Origin: Streptomonospora nanhaiensis
GTDB taxonomy: Bacteria > Actinomycetota > Actinomycetes > Streptosporangiales > Streptosporangiaceae
NCBI RefSeq assembly: GCF_013410565.1
Contig: NZ_JACCFO010000001.1
Location: forward strand, 5,146,001 to 5,210,000
Direction: 5' to 3'
Length of the DNA stretch: 64,000 bases
How positions within the stretch are numbered: position 1 is the first letter of the stretch; every line of letters begins with the position of its first letter. Shown in pieces: positions 16,588-24,950 of this stretch. Position numbers and translations under genes: made by a program. The notes below the pieces were generated by a model. That model was not told the origin of the DNA, ran no database searches, and saw only the letters and a list, made by a program, of their open reading frames with translations.

Positions 16588-17232
16588 TCAGGGGCCGGAC
16601 GGGGGCGGCTCGGTGAAGGCGCCGGCCGCCCCGGCGAGGGCCGCGGTCCGGGCGGCGCTCCGGGGCAGATGGGGGTCGGGCGGCGTGCGCAGGAGGACCA
16701 GCTGGTGGTACAGCGGCGCGGTGGCGGCGATGAGCAGCCGCCGCGCGTCGGTGCGCGGCGGGAGTTCGCCGCGCGCGACGGCCCGCGCGACGACGATCTC
16801 GCAGCGGGTGTAGCGGTCCTCCCAGAGCCGCTGCTGGGCCTCGGCGGCCTTCTCGGAGCGGAACGACGCCGCGATCAGCGCGGCCATGACCGACGGCCGC
16901 GCGGACATGGCGTCCTGGATCTCCTGGTTCAGCGCCGTCAGGTCGTCCTCCAGCGAGGCGGTGTCGGGCGGCCGCCAGTCGTCGTCGCCCGCGGCGTCGA
17001 GGACGTCGGCGAGCAGGCCGCCGACGTCGCCCCAGCGGCGGTACACCGTCGCCCGGTGCACGCCGGCGCGGGCGGCGACGGACTCGACGGTGAGCCCGTC
17101 GTAGCCGTGTTCGCCCAGTTCGGCGCGGACGGCGTCGAGCACCTGGGCGCGGACGCGGGCGGTGCGGCCGCCGGGGCGGCGCCGGGTGGGCGGCCCGGCG
17201 GGCTGGGGATCGGGGTCTGCGGGAGTGGTCAC
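16588..17232 (-). CDS. TetR family regulator of the resistance island
   Basis: 214 residues from a GTG. The N-terminal HTH is complete: VRAELGEHGYDGLTVESVAA, RAGVHRATVYRRWGDVGGLL. The C-terminal domain (SLEDDLTALNQEIQDAMSARPSVMAALIAASF) is of the TetR_C type found with drug-resistance genes. It is divergent from the ABC-F/Vat pair, with an imperfect 22-bp palindrome (17276-17297) between them. It most likely represses those genes and itself until an antibiotic binds; that is inference from position. Confidence 0.88.
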   Translation of the reverse strand: MTTPADPDPQPAGPPTRRRPGGRTARVRAQVLDAVRAELGEHGYDGLTVESVAARAGVHRATVYRRWGDVGGLLADVLDAAGDDDWRPPDTASLEDDLTALNQEIQDAMSARPSVMAALIAASFRSEKAAEAQQRLWEDRYTRCEIVVARAVARGELPPRTDARRLLIAATAPLYHQLVLLRTPPDPHLPRSAARTAALAGAAGAFTEPPPSGP

Positions 17233-17275
17233 TGGCCGTCCGGTTGCTCGGAGGGGCGGGGTTGTGGCACCATCT

Positions 17276-17297
17276 TAATACATCAGTTGTCGCATTA
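17276..17297. promoter_or_regulatory. Operator candidate between TetR and ABC-F genes
   Basis: TAATACATCAG followed by TTGTCGCATTA, an imperfect 22-bp palindrome (7 of 11 positions symmetric, outer TAAT/ATTA perfect), 44 bases before the TetR start. It lies in AT-rich DNA within an otherwise GC-rich region, as expected of a shared divergent promoter. Confidence 0.55.
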
Positions 17298-17385
17298 GTG
17301 GAGTCCGCGATGTTCCTCCGAAGCGTTCACCCGGCCGCGCGGTACCCGACCGCCGCCCCGTCCTCGAATGCTTGGGAGAACACGC

Positions 17386-19005
17386 ATGCCCACTCAGATC
17401 ACCGCGCGCGCCGTCAGCAAGGCGTTCGACGGCAGGCCCGTCCTTGACTCGGTCACCTGCTCGCTCGCCGCGGGCGAGCGCACCGGGATCGTCGGCGAGA
17501 ACGGTTCCGGAAAGACCACGCTGCTGCGCCTGTTCGCCGGGCGCGAGCGGCCCGACCAGGGCGAGGTGGTGGTCCACGCCGACGGCGGTGTCGGCTACCT
17601 CGCCCAGCACGAGTCCCTGCCGCCCGAGGCCACCGTCCAGCAGGTGGTCGACCGCGCGCTGAGCGGACTGCGCGCGATCGAGGCGCGGATGCGCCGCCTG
17701 GAGGCGGCGATGGCCGGCGGCGACACCTCCGCCCTGGCCGAGTACGGCGAGCTGGCCACCGCGTTCGAACTGCGCGGCGGCTACGACGCCGACTCCCGCG
17801 TGGAGCGCGCCCTGCACGGCCTCGGCCTGGGGCTGGTCGACCGCGACCGCGCCGTTGGCGGCCTGTCCGGCGGCGAGCGGGTCCGGCTGCGGCTGGCGGC
17901 CCTGCTGGCGGCCTCGCCCGAGGTCCTGCTGCTCGACGAACCCACCAACCACCTCGACGACTCCGCGCTGACCTGGCTGGAGGACCACCTGCGCACCCGG
18001 CGCGGCACCACGGTGGCGGTCTCCCACGACCGGGTCTTCCTCGAACGCGTCGCCACCACCCTGCTGGAGGTCGACGCCGACACCCGCCGCGTCGTCCGGT
18101 ACGGCGGCGGCTACCCGGGCTACCTCGCCGAGAAGGCCGCGGCGCGGCGGCGGTGGGCCCAGGCGCACGCCCGGTGGCGCGACGACGTCGACCGGCTGCG
18201 CGAGACCGCCGCCACCACCGCCCGCCGGGTGGCGCCCGGGCGCGCGATGCGGGACGGCAACAAGATGGCCTACGACCGGGCCGGCGGCCGCGTCCAGCAG
18301 GCGCTGGCCGGCCGGGTGCGCAACGCCGAGGAGCGCCTGCGGCGGCTGCTCGCCGACCCCGTGCCGCCCCCGCCCGAGCCGCTGCGGTTCACCCCCGCCC
18401 TGCGCGCCGGCCGGCGGGAGGGCACCGTGCTCGACGCCGCCGGGATCACCGTCGCGGGCCGGCTCGCGCCCGTGGACATCACCGTCGAGGCGGGCGGGCG
18501 CCTGCTGGTCACCGGGCCCAACGGCACGGGCAAGAGCACCCTGCTCCGCGTCCTGGCCGGCGTCCTCGCCCCCGACGGCGGGAGCCTCACCCGGCGCGGC
18601 CGCACCGCCCACCTCCCCCAGGACCCGGTGCCCGGCCGACCCGACGACACCCTCCTGGCCGCCTTCGCCCGCGGCCGCGAGGGAGACCCCGGCGACCACG
18701 CCGACCGGCTGCTGGCGCTGGGCCTGTTCGCCCCCGCGCACCTCACGGTGCCGGTCGGGCGGCTGTCCACCGGGCAGCGGCAGCGCCTCGCCCTGGCGCG
18801 GCTGCTCAGCACCCCGGCCGACGTCCTGCTGCTGGACGAGCCCACCAACCACCTCTCGCCCGCCCTCGTGGAGGACCTGGAGGCCGCGCTCTCCGGGTAC
18901 GGCGGCGCGGTCGTGGTCGTCAGCCACGACCGCCGGCTGCGCCGGCGGTGGCGGGGCCACCACCTGGCCCTGGGGCCGGCCCAGGCGCCCGCCGCCACGG
19001 CCTGA
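17386..19005 (+). CDS. ABC-F family ATPase, probable antibiotic resistance (ribosome protection)
   Basis: 539 residues with two ABC domains and no membrane segments. Domain 1: Walker A GENGSGKTT (37-45), signature LSGGERVRLRL near 160, Walker B LLLDEPTNHLDD near 183-194. Domain 2: GPNGTGKST near 375, LSTGQRQRLAL near 459, LLLDEPTNHLSP near 482. The arginine/charge-rich linker between the domains (about 255-320) would reach the ribosomal P-site. ABC-F proteins such as those beside macrolide or streptogramin clusters displace drugs from the ribosome. Vat- and Ere-like genes downstream support that role over housekeeping EttA types. ATG at 17386 with GGGAG upstream. Confidence 0.88.
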   Translation: MPTQITARAVSKAFDGRPVLDSVTCSLAAGERTGIVGENGSGKTTLLRLFAGRERPDQGEVVVHADGGVGYLAQHESLPPEATVQQVVDRALSGLRAIEARMRRLEAAMAGGDTSALAEYGELATAFELRGGYDADSRVERALHGLGLGLVDRDRAVGGLSGGERVRLRLAALLAASPEVLLLDEPTNHLDDSALTWLEDHLRTRRGTTVAVSHDRVFLERVATTLLEVDADTRRVVRYGGGYPGYLAEKAAARRRWAQAHARWRDDVDRLRETAATTARRVAPGRAMRDGNKMAYDRAGGRVQQALAGRVRNAEERLRRLLADPVPPPPEPLRFTPALRAGRREGTVLDAAGITVAGRLAPVDITVEAGGRLLVTGPNGTGKSTLLRVLAGVLAPDGGSLTRRGRTAHLPQDPVPGRPDDTLLAAFARGREGDPGDHADRLLALGLFAPAHLTVPVGRLSTGQRQRLALARLLSTPADVLLLDEPTNHLSPALVEDLEAALSGYGGAVVVVSHDRRLRRRWRGHHLALGPAQAPAATA

Positions 19006-19046
19006 CCCGCTCCGCACACACCGTTCCCGGAAGAAAGCGTTTTGCC

Positions 19047-19706
19047 ATGCCCGTGCCCGCCGACCCGACAGCGGTCCACCCGATGCCCGGCCAGCCGCGC
19101 CTGGTGCTGCTCAAACCGCTGGTCACCTCCCCGCTGATCGAGGTCGGGGAGTTCTCCTACTACGACGACCCCGACGACCCCACCGCCTTCGAGACCCGCA
19201 ACGTGCTGTACCACTACGGCCCCGAGAAGCTGGTGATCGGCCGGTTCTGCGCGCTGGGGGAGGGCGTGCGGTTCATCATGAACGGCGCCAACCACCGCAT
19301 GGACGGCCCCTCCACGTTCCCGTTCCCGATCATGGGCGGCTCGTGGGCCGACCACTTCGACCTCATCACCGGCCTGCCCGGCCGGGGCGACACCGTGCTC
19401 GGCCACGACGTCTGGCTCGGCTACCGGGCCATGGTGATGCCCGGCGTGCGCATCGGGCACGGCGCGATCGTGGCCTCGGGCTCCGTCGTCGTCGACGACG
19501 TCCCCGACTACGGCGTTGTCGGCGGCAACCCCGCCCGCCTCATCCGCCGCCGCCACAGCCCGGCCGACATCGACCGCCTGCTGGCCCTGGCCTGGTGGGA
19601 CTGGCCGATCGAGCACATCACCGAGCACGTCCGCACGATCATGTCCGGCAGCGTCGACGATCTGGAGCGCGCGGCGCCCGGCAACGCAAAGGCCGGCACC
19701 GCGTGA
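19047..19706 (+). CDS. Vat family streptogramin A O-acetyltransferase
   Basis: 219 residues, left-handed beta-helix acetyltransferase. SPLIEVGEFSYYDDPDDPTAFETRNVLYHY is the characteristic Vat N-terminal segment; IGRFCALGEGVRFIMNGANHRMDGPSTFPF carries the catalytic histidine (His83), and hexapeptide repeats follow (VWLGYRAMVMPGVRIGHGAIVASGSVV, YGVVGGNPARLIR). The enzyme transfers acetyl from acetyl-CoA to the hydroxyl of group A streptogramins. It starts 41 bases after the ABC-F stop, so the two are co-transcribed. Related xenobiotic acetyltransferases act on other drugs, so the exact substrate is not proven. Confidence 0.88.
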   Translation: MPVPADPTAVHPMPGQPRLVLLKPLVTSPLIEVGEFSYYDDPDDPTAFETRNVLYHYGPEKLVIGRFCALGEGVRFIMNGANHRMDGPSTFPFPIMGGSWADHFDLITGLPGRGDTVLGHDVWLGYRAMVMPGVRIGHGAIVASGSVVVDDVPDYGVVGGNPARLIRRRHSPADIDRLLALAWWDWPIEHITEHVRTIMSGSVDDLERAAPGNAKAGTA

Positions 19707-19853
19707 GGTGACGGCGCGGCGCCGGGCCCGTCCGGTGAGCGATCCCGGCGCCGCTCTCCCTCCGCGCCCGCACCACGCCCGCCGCCGTGCCCCCGTGCCG
19801 GCGGCCCGACCCGCCCCCACCCAGTCTCCCCGCGCCCGGAACCGAGGAACCCC

Positions 19854-21149
19854 ATGCCCACGACCCCGCACGCGCCGTTCGCCGACCTGCTGCGCGCCCA
19901 CACCGTCCCGCTCACCCACCTCGACCCCGACGCGCCGCTCGACGACCTGGAGCCGCTGGACGGCGTCATCGGCGACGCCCGCGTCGTCGCGATCGGCGAG
20001 CACTCCCACTTCGTCCGCGAGTTCGCGCTGCTGCGCGACCGCCTCCTGCGGTACCTGGTCGAACGCCGCGGGTTCACCGTCCTGGCCTTCGAGTACGGCT
20101 TCAGCGAGGGGTTCGGCCTCGACGCCTGGGCCCGGGGCGAGGGCGCCGACACCGACCTCGCGGCCCTCCTCGCCGGGGCGGTCCCCGTGGGGGTCGAGGC
20201 CCCCCTGCGCCGGCTGCGCCGATACAACCGCACCGCCGCGCGGCCGGTGGGGTTCGCCGGCGTCGACGTCCCCGCCGCGGGCGGCTCCCTGCTGCCCGCG
20301 CTGTCCCCGGTCGCCGACTACCTGCGCCGGGTCGACCCCGAGGCGGTCCCCGAGGCCGAGGCGGCGATCCGCATCGCCGCCTCCTTCGCGGGCGACTCCG
20401 GTGCCGTGGCCGCCCCCGCCTGGGCCCGGCTGGCGACCGCAGAGCAGGACGCCCTCAGCGCGGCCCTGGCGCGGCTGCTGATCCGGTTCCGCGCGGTCGA
20501 GCCGCTGTACACCTCGCGCGGCACCCGGCACGACTACGACGTCGCGCTGCGCCGCCTGGAGGGCGCCTGCCACGCCGACTACACCTTCCGCGCGCTGGCC
20601 GGCCTCTTCGCCGGGAAGGGGCTCACGGCCGACACCTCCGCCCGCGACCGCTACATGGCCGAGTCGCTGCTGTGGCACCTGGAGCGCGGCGCGCCCGGCA
20701 CCCGCGTGGTGCTGATGGCCCACAACGCCCACATCCAGAAGGCGCCGATCTCCTTCGACGGCCGCCTCACCGGGTTCCCCATGGGCCGGCACCTGCGCGA
20801 GGCCCTCGGCGACGGCTACTTCGCCCTGGGCCTGACCAGCGTCACCGGCCACACCCCCGAGATGCGCCGCGACGAGAACGCCCGCTTCGGCTTCGTCCTC
20901 GACACCACCCCGCTGGGTCCGCCCGAGCCGGGCGGCGTCGAGGCCGCCTTCGCCGAGGCCGGCCTCGGGCCCGGCGTCGCCGATCTGCGCCGGATACACG
21001 CGTCGGCGGGGGAGGGCGCTGATCCGGCCCCGGGGCCCGACCGCGTCCGGATGCAGAGCACCCACCTGCGCACACCCGTCCTCGAGGCGTTCGACGGCAT
21101 CCTGTGCACCCCGGAGTCCACCGCCGCCGACGTCCTCGGCGCCGGGTGA
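19854..21149 (+). CDS. Erythromycin esterase family protein
   Basis: 431 residues. VVAIGEHSHFVREF (His50, His52), VLAFEYGFSEG (Glu80) and VVLMAHNAHIQK (near 288-293) are the three conserved catalytic segments of the Ere/EreA_ChaN-like hydrolases, in order and at the right spacing. Ere enzymes open the macrolide lactone by hydrolysis; other family members have unknown substrates. It begins 147 bases after the Vat gene on the same strand, and may share its transcript. With ABC-F and Vat this gives three different ways to resist ribosome-targeting drugs. Confidence 0.88.
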   Translation: MPTTPHAPFADLLRAHTVPLTHLDPDAPLDDLEPLDGVIGDARVVAIGEHSHFVREFALLRDRLLRYLVERRGFTVLAFEYGFSEGFGLDAWARGEGADTDLAALLAGAVPVGVEAPLRRLRRYNRTAARPVGFAGVDVPAAGGSLLPALSPVADYLRRVDPEAVPEAEAAIRIAASFAGDSGAVAAPAWARLATAEQDALSAALARLLIRFRAVEPLYTSRGTRHDYDVALRRLEGACHADYTFRALAGLFAGKGLTADTSARDRYMAESLLWHLERGAPGTRVVLMAHNAHIQKAPISFDGRLTGFPMGRHLREALGDGYFALGLTSVTGHTPEMRRDENARFGFVLDTTPLGPPEPGGVEAAFAEAGLGPGVADLRRIHASAGEGADPAPGPDRVRMQSTHLRTPVLEAFDGILCTPESTAADVLGAG

Positions 21150-21294
21150 AGCACTCCGGCGCCCGCGCCGCGCCCCGGCCGCCGCGGCGCCGCGCGCGGC
21201 CCCCGTAGGCTGGGCGGCGCCCCCGCGCGGGCCGGGGCGCCGCCGCGCGCCCCCGCCCGGCTCCCACCCGCCCGCCCCAGCCCCGGGACCGCCC

Positions 21295-22092
21295 ATGACC
21301 GACACCGAGCACCGCGTCCACGCCGTCGCCCGCGCCGCCGACGGCACGGCACTGGCCTACCAGCACGAGGGCCGGGGGCACCCGCTCGTCCTCCTCGCCG
21401 GGCAGGCGAACAACCACCACTGGTGGGACCCCGTGCGCGCGGACTTCCACGGCGCCCACACCACGATCACCCTCGACTACCGGGGCACCGGCGGCAGCGG
21501 CGCGCCCGCCGGGCCCTACTCCACGCCGCTGTTCGCCGACGACGTGGTGGCGGTCCTGGACCACCTCGGCGTCGAGCGCGCCGACGTCTACGGGACCTCC
21601 ATGGGCGGCCGGGTCGCGCAGTGGCTCGCCGCCCGCTACCCCGGGCGCGTCCGGCGGCTGGTGCTGGGCTGCACCTCGCCGGGCGGGCCGCACGCCGTGG
21701 AGCGCGACGCCTCGGTGCGCCGCGCCCTGGCCCAGCCCGACCCCGCCAGGGCGCGGGAGGCCCTGGCCGACCTGATGTACACCCCCGCCTGGCGCGCCGC
21801 CCACCCCGGCCCCTACACGACCCTGGGCGATGCGGACATGCCCCCGCACGCCCGGCGCGCCCACCTGCGGGCGAGCAGCGGGCACGACGCCTGGGACGCC
21901 CTCGCGCACATCGGCGCCCCCACCCTGCTCCTGCACGGCGGCGACGACCGCCTCACCCCGCCCGACAACCTCGCCCTGCTGGCCGACCGAATCCCCGACA
22001 CCCGCGCGCACCTGCTCCCCGGGGCCCGGCACGCCTACTTCGAGGAGCACCGGGCCGAGGCCGGTGGACTGGTCGCGGCGTTCCTCGCATGA
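21295..22092 (+). CDS. Alpha/beta hydrolase
   Basis: 265 residues. HPLVLLAGQANNHHWWDPV is the oxyanion-hole strand/loop, VYGTSMGGRVAQWLAARYP the nucleophile elbow (G-T-S-M-G), LLLHGGDDRLTPPDNL carries the acid and PGARHAYFEEH the catalytic histidine. All three catalytic residues are present. The substrate is unknown; similar proteins are often labelled as haloperoxidases or esterases. It stands alone, 146 bases from the esterase-like gene on the same strand. Confidence 0.9.
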   Translation: MTDTEHRVHAVARAADGTALAYQHEGRGHPLVLLAGQANNHHWWDPVRADFHGAHTTITLDYRGTGGSGAPAGPYSTPLFADDVVAVLDHLGVERADVYGTSMGGRVAQWLAARYPGRVRRLVLGCTSPGGPHAVERDASVRRALAQPDPARAREALADLMYTPAWRAAHPGPYTTLGDADMPPHARRAHLRASSGHDAWDALAHIGAPTLLLHGGDDRLTPPDNLALLADRIPDTRAHLLPGARHAYFEEHRAEAGGLVAAFLA

Positions 22093-22133
22093 GCCGGTTG
22101 GTGAACGTCGCAGGCCGCCGATAGCGTCGCGCC

Positions 22134-22733
22134 ATGAGTTACGCGCTGACGACGTATGTGGTCGACCTCGACACGCTGCACGGGGCCGTCGGGTCGAAGG
22201 ACGACAAGCTGCGCCGGATGATCGGCGGCCGGTTCAAGAGGCATCTGGCGGCGTTCGACCAGCAGTTCAGCCACGTGGCCGACGAGGGCGGTCCGGGCAT
22301 CCACGACGCGATCCGCGCCGTCATCGACGGCGGGCCGTTCGACGCCGGCCACGGCAGCATGTACGGCTACGCCTACAAGTGGATCTGCGAGTTCCACGGC
22401 CGCGCCCAGTACAACAACGACTTCTCCCCGATGCGGTCGGGGTGGCTGGAGACGGTCGACGAGGGCCTGGCCGCCGTGGGCGTGACCGCGGTCAGGGTCG
22501 ACGAGTTCAGCATGGACCGGCCTCCGGCGCCGATCCCGGCGCCCGACTTCGTGCCGTGCTACGGCGAGTGGAGCGCGGAGGAGCGCCGCAAGGCCCACGA
22601 GCAGTGGGCGGCCGCCACCGACGACGCCAAGGCCGCCCTCGACCGCGAGGTCCGCGAGGCCGCCGAGTCCTGCATGGAGTGGTGCGCCAACGCGGTGGCG
22701 GCCGGGCGGGGTGTCGCCGGCTTCTTCAGCTGA
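22134..22733 (+). CDS. Uncharacterised actinobacterial protein
   Basis: 199 residues, soluble, no recognised motif. It opens with MSYALTTYVVDLDTLHGAVGS; the middle HGSMYGYAYKWICEFHGR is rich in aromatics, and the C-terminus contains conserved-looking Cys and Trp (AESCMEWCANAVAAGRGV). It may belong to the group labelled DUF7691, which I cannot confirm. Translation starts at the ATG at 22134, 41 bases after the hydrolase gene. Confidence 0.7.
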   Translation: MSYALTTYVVDLDTLHGAVGSKDDKLRRMIGGRFKRHLAAFDQQFSHVADEGGPGIHDAIRAVIDGGPFDAGHGSMYGYAYKWICEFHGRAQYNNDFSPMRSGWLETVDEGLAAVGVTAVRVDEFSMDRPPAPIPAPDFVPCYGEWSAEERRKAHEQWAAATDDAKAALDREVREAAESCMEWCANAVAAGRGVAGFFS

Positions 22734-22885
22734 CACGGGGCCGGATCCGCGCCCGCCGAACCGCGAGTCCGGCGGCGCGCGGACCCGGCGCCCCGGGGAC
22801 CTCGTACCTCCCGCCCCGGTGCCCGCCGCGGGAGAATGAGGGTCCCGACGATCGTCTTTGGCCCGCCCCGCGCAAGAAGCAGCCC

Positions 22886-23854
22886 ATGAGCGCACCCCCC
22901 TCCTCCCCGCAGCCCCGCGCGTGCTGCGCCCCGGCGCGGGACGGCGCGCGGGCCTCCGGGGCGCCCGCGCCGGCCGCGGCGCCGGCCGCCGGGGCGGCGC
23001 CGGCCCCCGAGCCGCACGGCGGCTGGCGGGCGCTGGCGGGCGGCGCGTTCCTCATGGGCTGCGACGACGGCCCCTATCCCGAGGACGGCGAGGGGCCCGT
23101 CCGCGAGGTCGTGCTCAGCCCGTTCGAGATCGCCGCCACCGCCGTCACCAACACCGAGTTCGCGGCGTTCGCGGACGCGACGGGGTACACCACCGACGCC
23201 GAGCGCTTCGGCTGGACCTTCGTCTTCGCGGGGTTCCTGCCGCGCCGCTTCCCGACCACCGCCGGGGCGGCCGGCGCGCCGTGGTGGCGGCAGGTGCACG
23301 GCGGCGACTGGCGCCACCCCGAGGGGCCCGGATCCGGGCTGCGCGGCCGCTGGGACCACCCGGTCGTGCACGTCTCCCACGACGACGCGCTGGCCTACTG
23401 CCGCTGGGCCGGGGTCCGGCTGCCGACCGAGGCCGAGTGGGAGTACGCGGCACGCGGCGGCCTGGCCGGCATGCCCTACCCCTGGGGCGCGGAGCGCGAG
23501 CCCGGCGGTGAGCACCGCATGAACGTCTGGCAGGGCCCGTTCCCCGACCGCGACACCGCCGCCGACGGCTACTCCGGTACCTGCCCGGTCGACGCGTTCC
23601 CGCCCAACGGCCACGGCCTGTACAACATGACGGGCAACGTGTGGGAGTGGTGCGCCGACTGGTTCAACCCGCGCTACCACCGCGCGGGCCCGCGGGTGGA
23701 TCCCACGGGTCCGCGCTACGGGCAGGCCCGGGTGCTCCGGGGCGGTTCGCACATGTGCCACGAGTCCTACTGCTTCCGCTACCGCACCTCGGCGCGGATG
23801 GGCAACACGCCCGACAGTTCCAGCGGCAACACGGGTTTCCGCGTGGCGCGCTGA
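22886..23854 (+). CDS. Formylglycine-generating enzyme (sulfatase-modifying, SUMF1/FGE type)
   Basis: 322 residues. The catalytic copper/cysteine site is visible as GGSHMCHESYCFRYR, with Cys291 and Cys296 in the spacing of bacterial FGE (G-G-S-x-x-C-x-x-x-x-C-x-x-Y-R). GAFLMGCDDGPYPEDGEGPVREV, RLPTEAEWEYAARGG and YNMTGNVWEWCADWF are the standard FGE-sulfatase segments. It oxidises a cysteine in C-x-P-x-R of a sulfatase to formylglycine. The Ala/Pro-rich N-terminus carries Cys13-Cys14 as in other actinobacterial FGEs. No sulfatase gene lies in the window, so the client is elsewhere. Confidence 0.92.
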   Translation: MSAPPSSPQPRACCAPARDGARASGAPAPAAAPAAGAAPAPEPHGGWRALAGGAFLMGCDDGPYPEDGEGPVREVVLSPFEIAATAVTNTEFAAFADATGYTTDAERFGWTFVFAGFLPRRFPTTAGAAGAPWWRQVHGGDWRHPEGPGSGLRGRWDHPVVHVSHDDALAYCRWAGVRLPTEAEWEYAARGGLAGMPYPWGAEREPGGEHRMNVWQGPFPDRDTAADGYSGTCPVDAFPPNGHGLYNMTGNVWEWCADWFNPRYHRAGPRVDPTGPRYGQARVLRGGSHMCHESYCFRYRTSARMGNTPDSSSGNTGFRVAR

Positions 23855-23899
23855 CCCCCGTCCTCTTCCGCCGCCGCCGGAGCCCGGCGCGGCGCCACC

Positions 23900-23917
23900 G
23901 GGCGGCCGCGGCCGCCC
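23900..23917. terminator. GC hairpin between convergent genes
   Basis: GGGCGGCC (23900-23907), two bases, GGCCGCCC (23910-23917): a perfect 8-bp stem between the FGE stop (23854) and the end of the leftward RraA-like gene (23920). No U-run, as usual in GC-rich actinobacteria; probably a bidirectional end signal. Confidence 0.5.
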
Positions 23918-23919
23918 GC

Positions 23920-24591
23920 TCAGTGGCGTACCCGCTTGAGGGCGAGCAGGCGTTCGGGGGTGAAGTCGGCGGACCGGGCCCAGGACACGACCTCCTGCTC
24001 CTCCGCGCGGACCGCCTCGGCCAGGGCGGGCAGGGCGGGTGCGGCGGCGGCCGGGATCTTGAGCACGCCGTGGCCGTCGCCGTGCAGCAGGTCGCCCGGC
24101 GCCACGTCGAGTCCGGCCACCCGCACGGGCACCCCGACCGCCGTCAGCCGCATGTGGGCGCGGGCCACGCACGCGCCGGCGGCGTGGACGGCGAACCCCA
24201 TCCCCTGGAGGTCGGGCACGTCGCGCACCCGGCCGTTGGTGACGAAGCCCGAGATCCGCAGCGCGGCCAGCAGGGTCCCGTTGACCTCGCCGAGGAACGC
24301 GCCGGCGCCGGGCTCCTCGTCGAGGTCCTGCACCACCACGACGGCCGGTCCGCCGACCGCGAGGACGGCGCGGTGCAGCTCCGCGACGGGGACCGCGTCG
24401 CCGCCCGGCCGGCGGGCCCGCATCGTGGCGGTGACGGCGATGCCCGCCATCGTCGGCCCGGCGACCCGGTGGATCGAGCCGTCGGTGTACTCCTGGCCGT
24501 CGGCCCCCGCGTCGGTGCGGCGCAGCGCGTTGCTCAGCGCGGGCGTGTCCCACCGGGCCAGGGCCGCGAGGTCGGGCGCCGCCGGGCTCAC
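23920..24591 (-). CDS. RraA-like/HMG aldolase family protein
   Basis: 223 residues from a GTG. The RraA fold is recognisable by DTPALSNALRRTDAG, AVLAVGGPAVVVVQDLDEEPGAGAFLGEVNGTLLAALRISGFVTNGRVRD (the G-x-x-x-D-G-x-x-R-D-like active-site stretch here reading TNGRVRD) and VAPGDLLHGDGHGVLKIP. Class II aldolases of this fold split 4-hydroxy-4-methyl-2-oxoglutarate or oxaloacetate; the RNase E inhibitor role of E. coli RraA does not apply here. The start overlaps the DUF4387 stop (GTGA), so it is the last gene of the AtuA-DUF4387-RraA operon. Confidence 0.85.
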   Translation of the reverse strand: MSPAAPDLAALARWDTPALSNALRRTDAGADGQEYTDGSIHRVAGPTMAGIAVTATMRARRPGGDAVPVAELHRAVLAVGGPAVVVVQDLDEEPGAGAFLGEVNGTLLAALRISGFVTNGRVRDVPDLQGMGFAVHAAGACVARAHMRLTAVGVPVRVAGLDVAPGDLLHGDGHGVLKIPAAAAPALPALAEAVRAEEQEVVSWARSADFTPERLLALKRVRH

Positions 24592-24950
24592 GCGCCGGCC
24601 TTCGGGGAGCGCGCGCCGGCGGCGGGCGGCACGAGCAGCGCCAGGGGCACGTGCTGCTGGCCCGAGTGGACGTCGCGGTCACCCAGCCCGCCCTGGGCCA
24701 CCGGCCGGGGGAAGGCGATCTTCACGACGTTGAGCGCGGGGATGCGGAAGACGCGGACCTGGTCGGCGGGGACGCGGTACAGCCGGGCCACCACCTCCTC
24801 GTTGAGGAACGCGGGGTCGGCGGCCGCCGCGTAGCCGGCCTCGTCGCGCATGAACAGCTCCAGGGTGGTCCAGAACGGGCCCGCGTTCTTGGAGCGGACC
24901 TCCAGGGCGAGGTCGTGCAGGGTCTCCCGGGCCGCGGGGGTCTCAGGCAT
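24588..24950 (-). CDS. DUF4387 protein
   Basis: 120 residues. [26 protein letters not shown] is the family's N-terminal signature and [39 protein letters not shown] the conserved C-terminal part. DUF4387 proteins are small partners of AtuA/DUF1446 proteins and usually sit directly after them; the pair may form a complex that acts on a CoA-linked or hydroxy acid. The start overlaps the AtuA stop by 8 bases and its end overlaps the RraA-like start. Confidence 0.88.
   Translation of the reverse strand: MPETPAARETLHDLALEVRSKNAGPFWTTLELFMRDEAGYAAAADPAFLNEEVVARLYRVPADQVRVFRIPALNVVKIAFPRPVAQGGLGDRDVHSGQQHVPLALLVPPAAGARSPKAGA

Noticed and set aside
17244-17447. Possible leader peptide upstream of the ABC-F gene
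   Set aside because: Attenuator leaders are known before such genes, but this frame overlaps the gene start, has no ribosome site near its beginning and no alternative stems were evident.
18270-21347. Thousand-codon open frame antisense to ABC-F, Vat and Ere-like genes
   Set aside because: Covers three genes with intact motifs on the other strand; composition is shadow-like.
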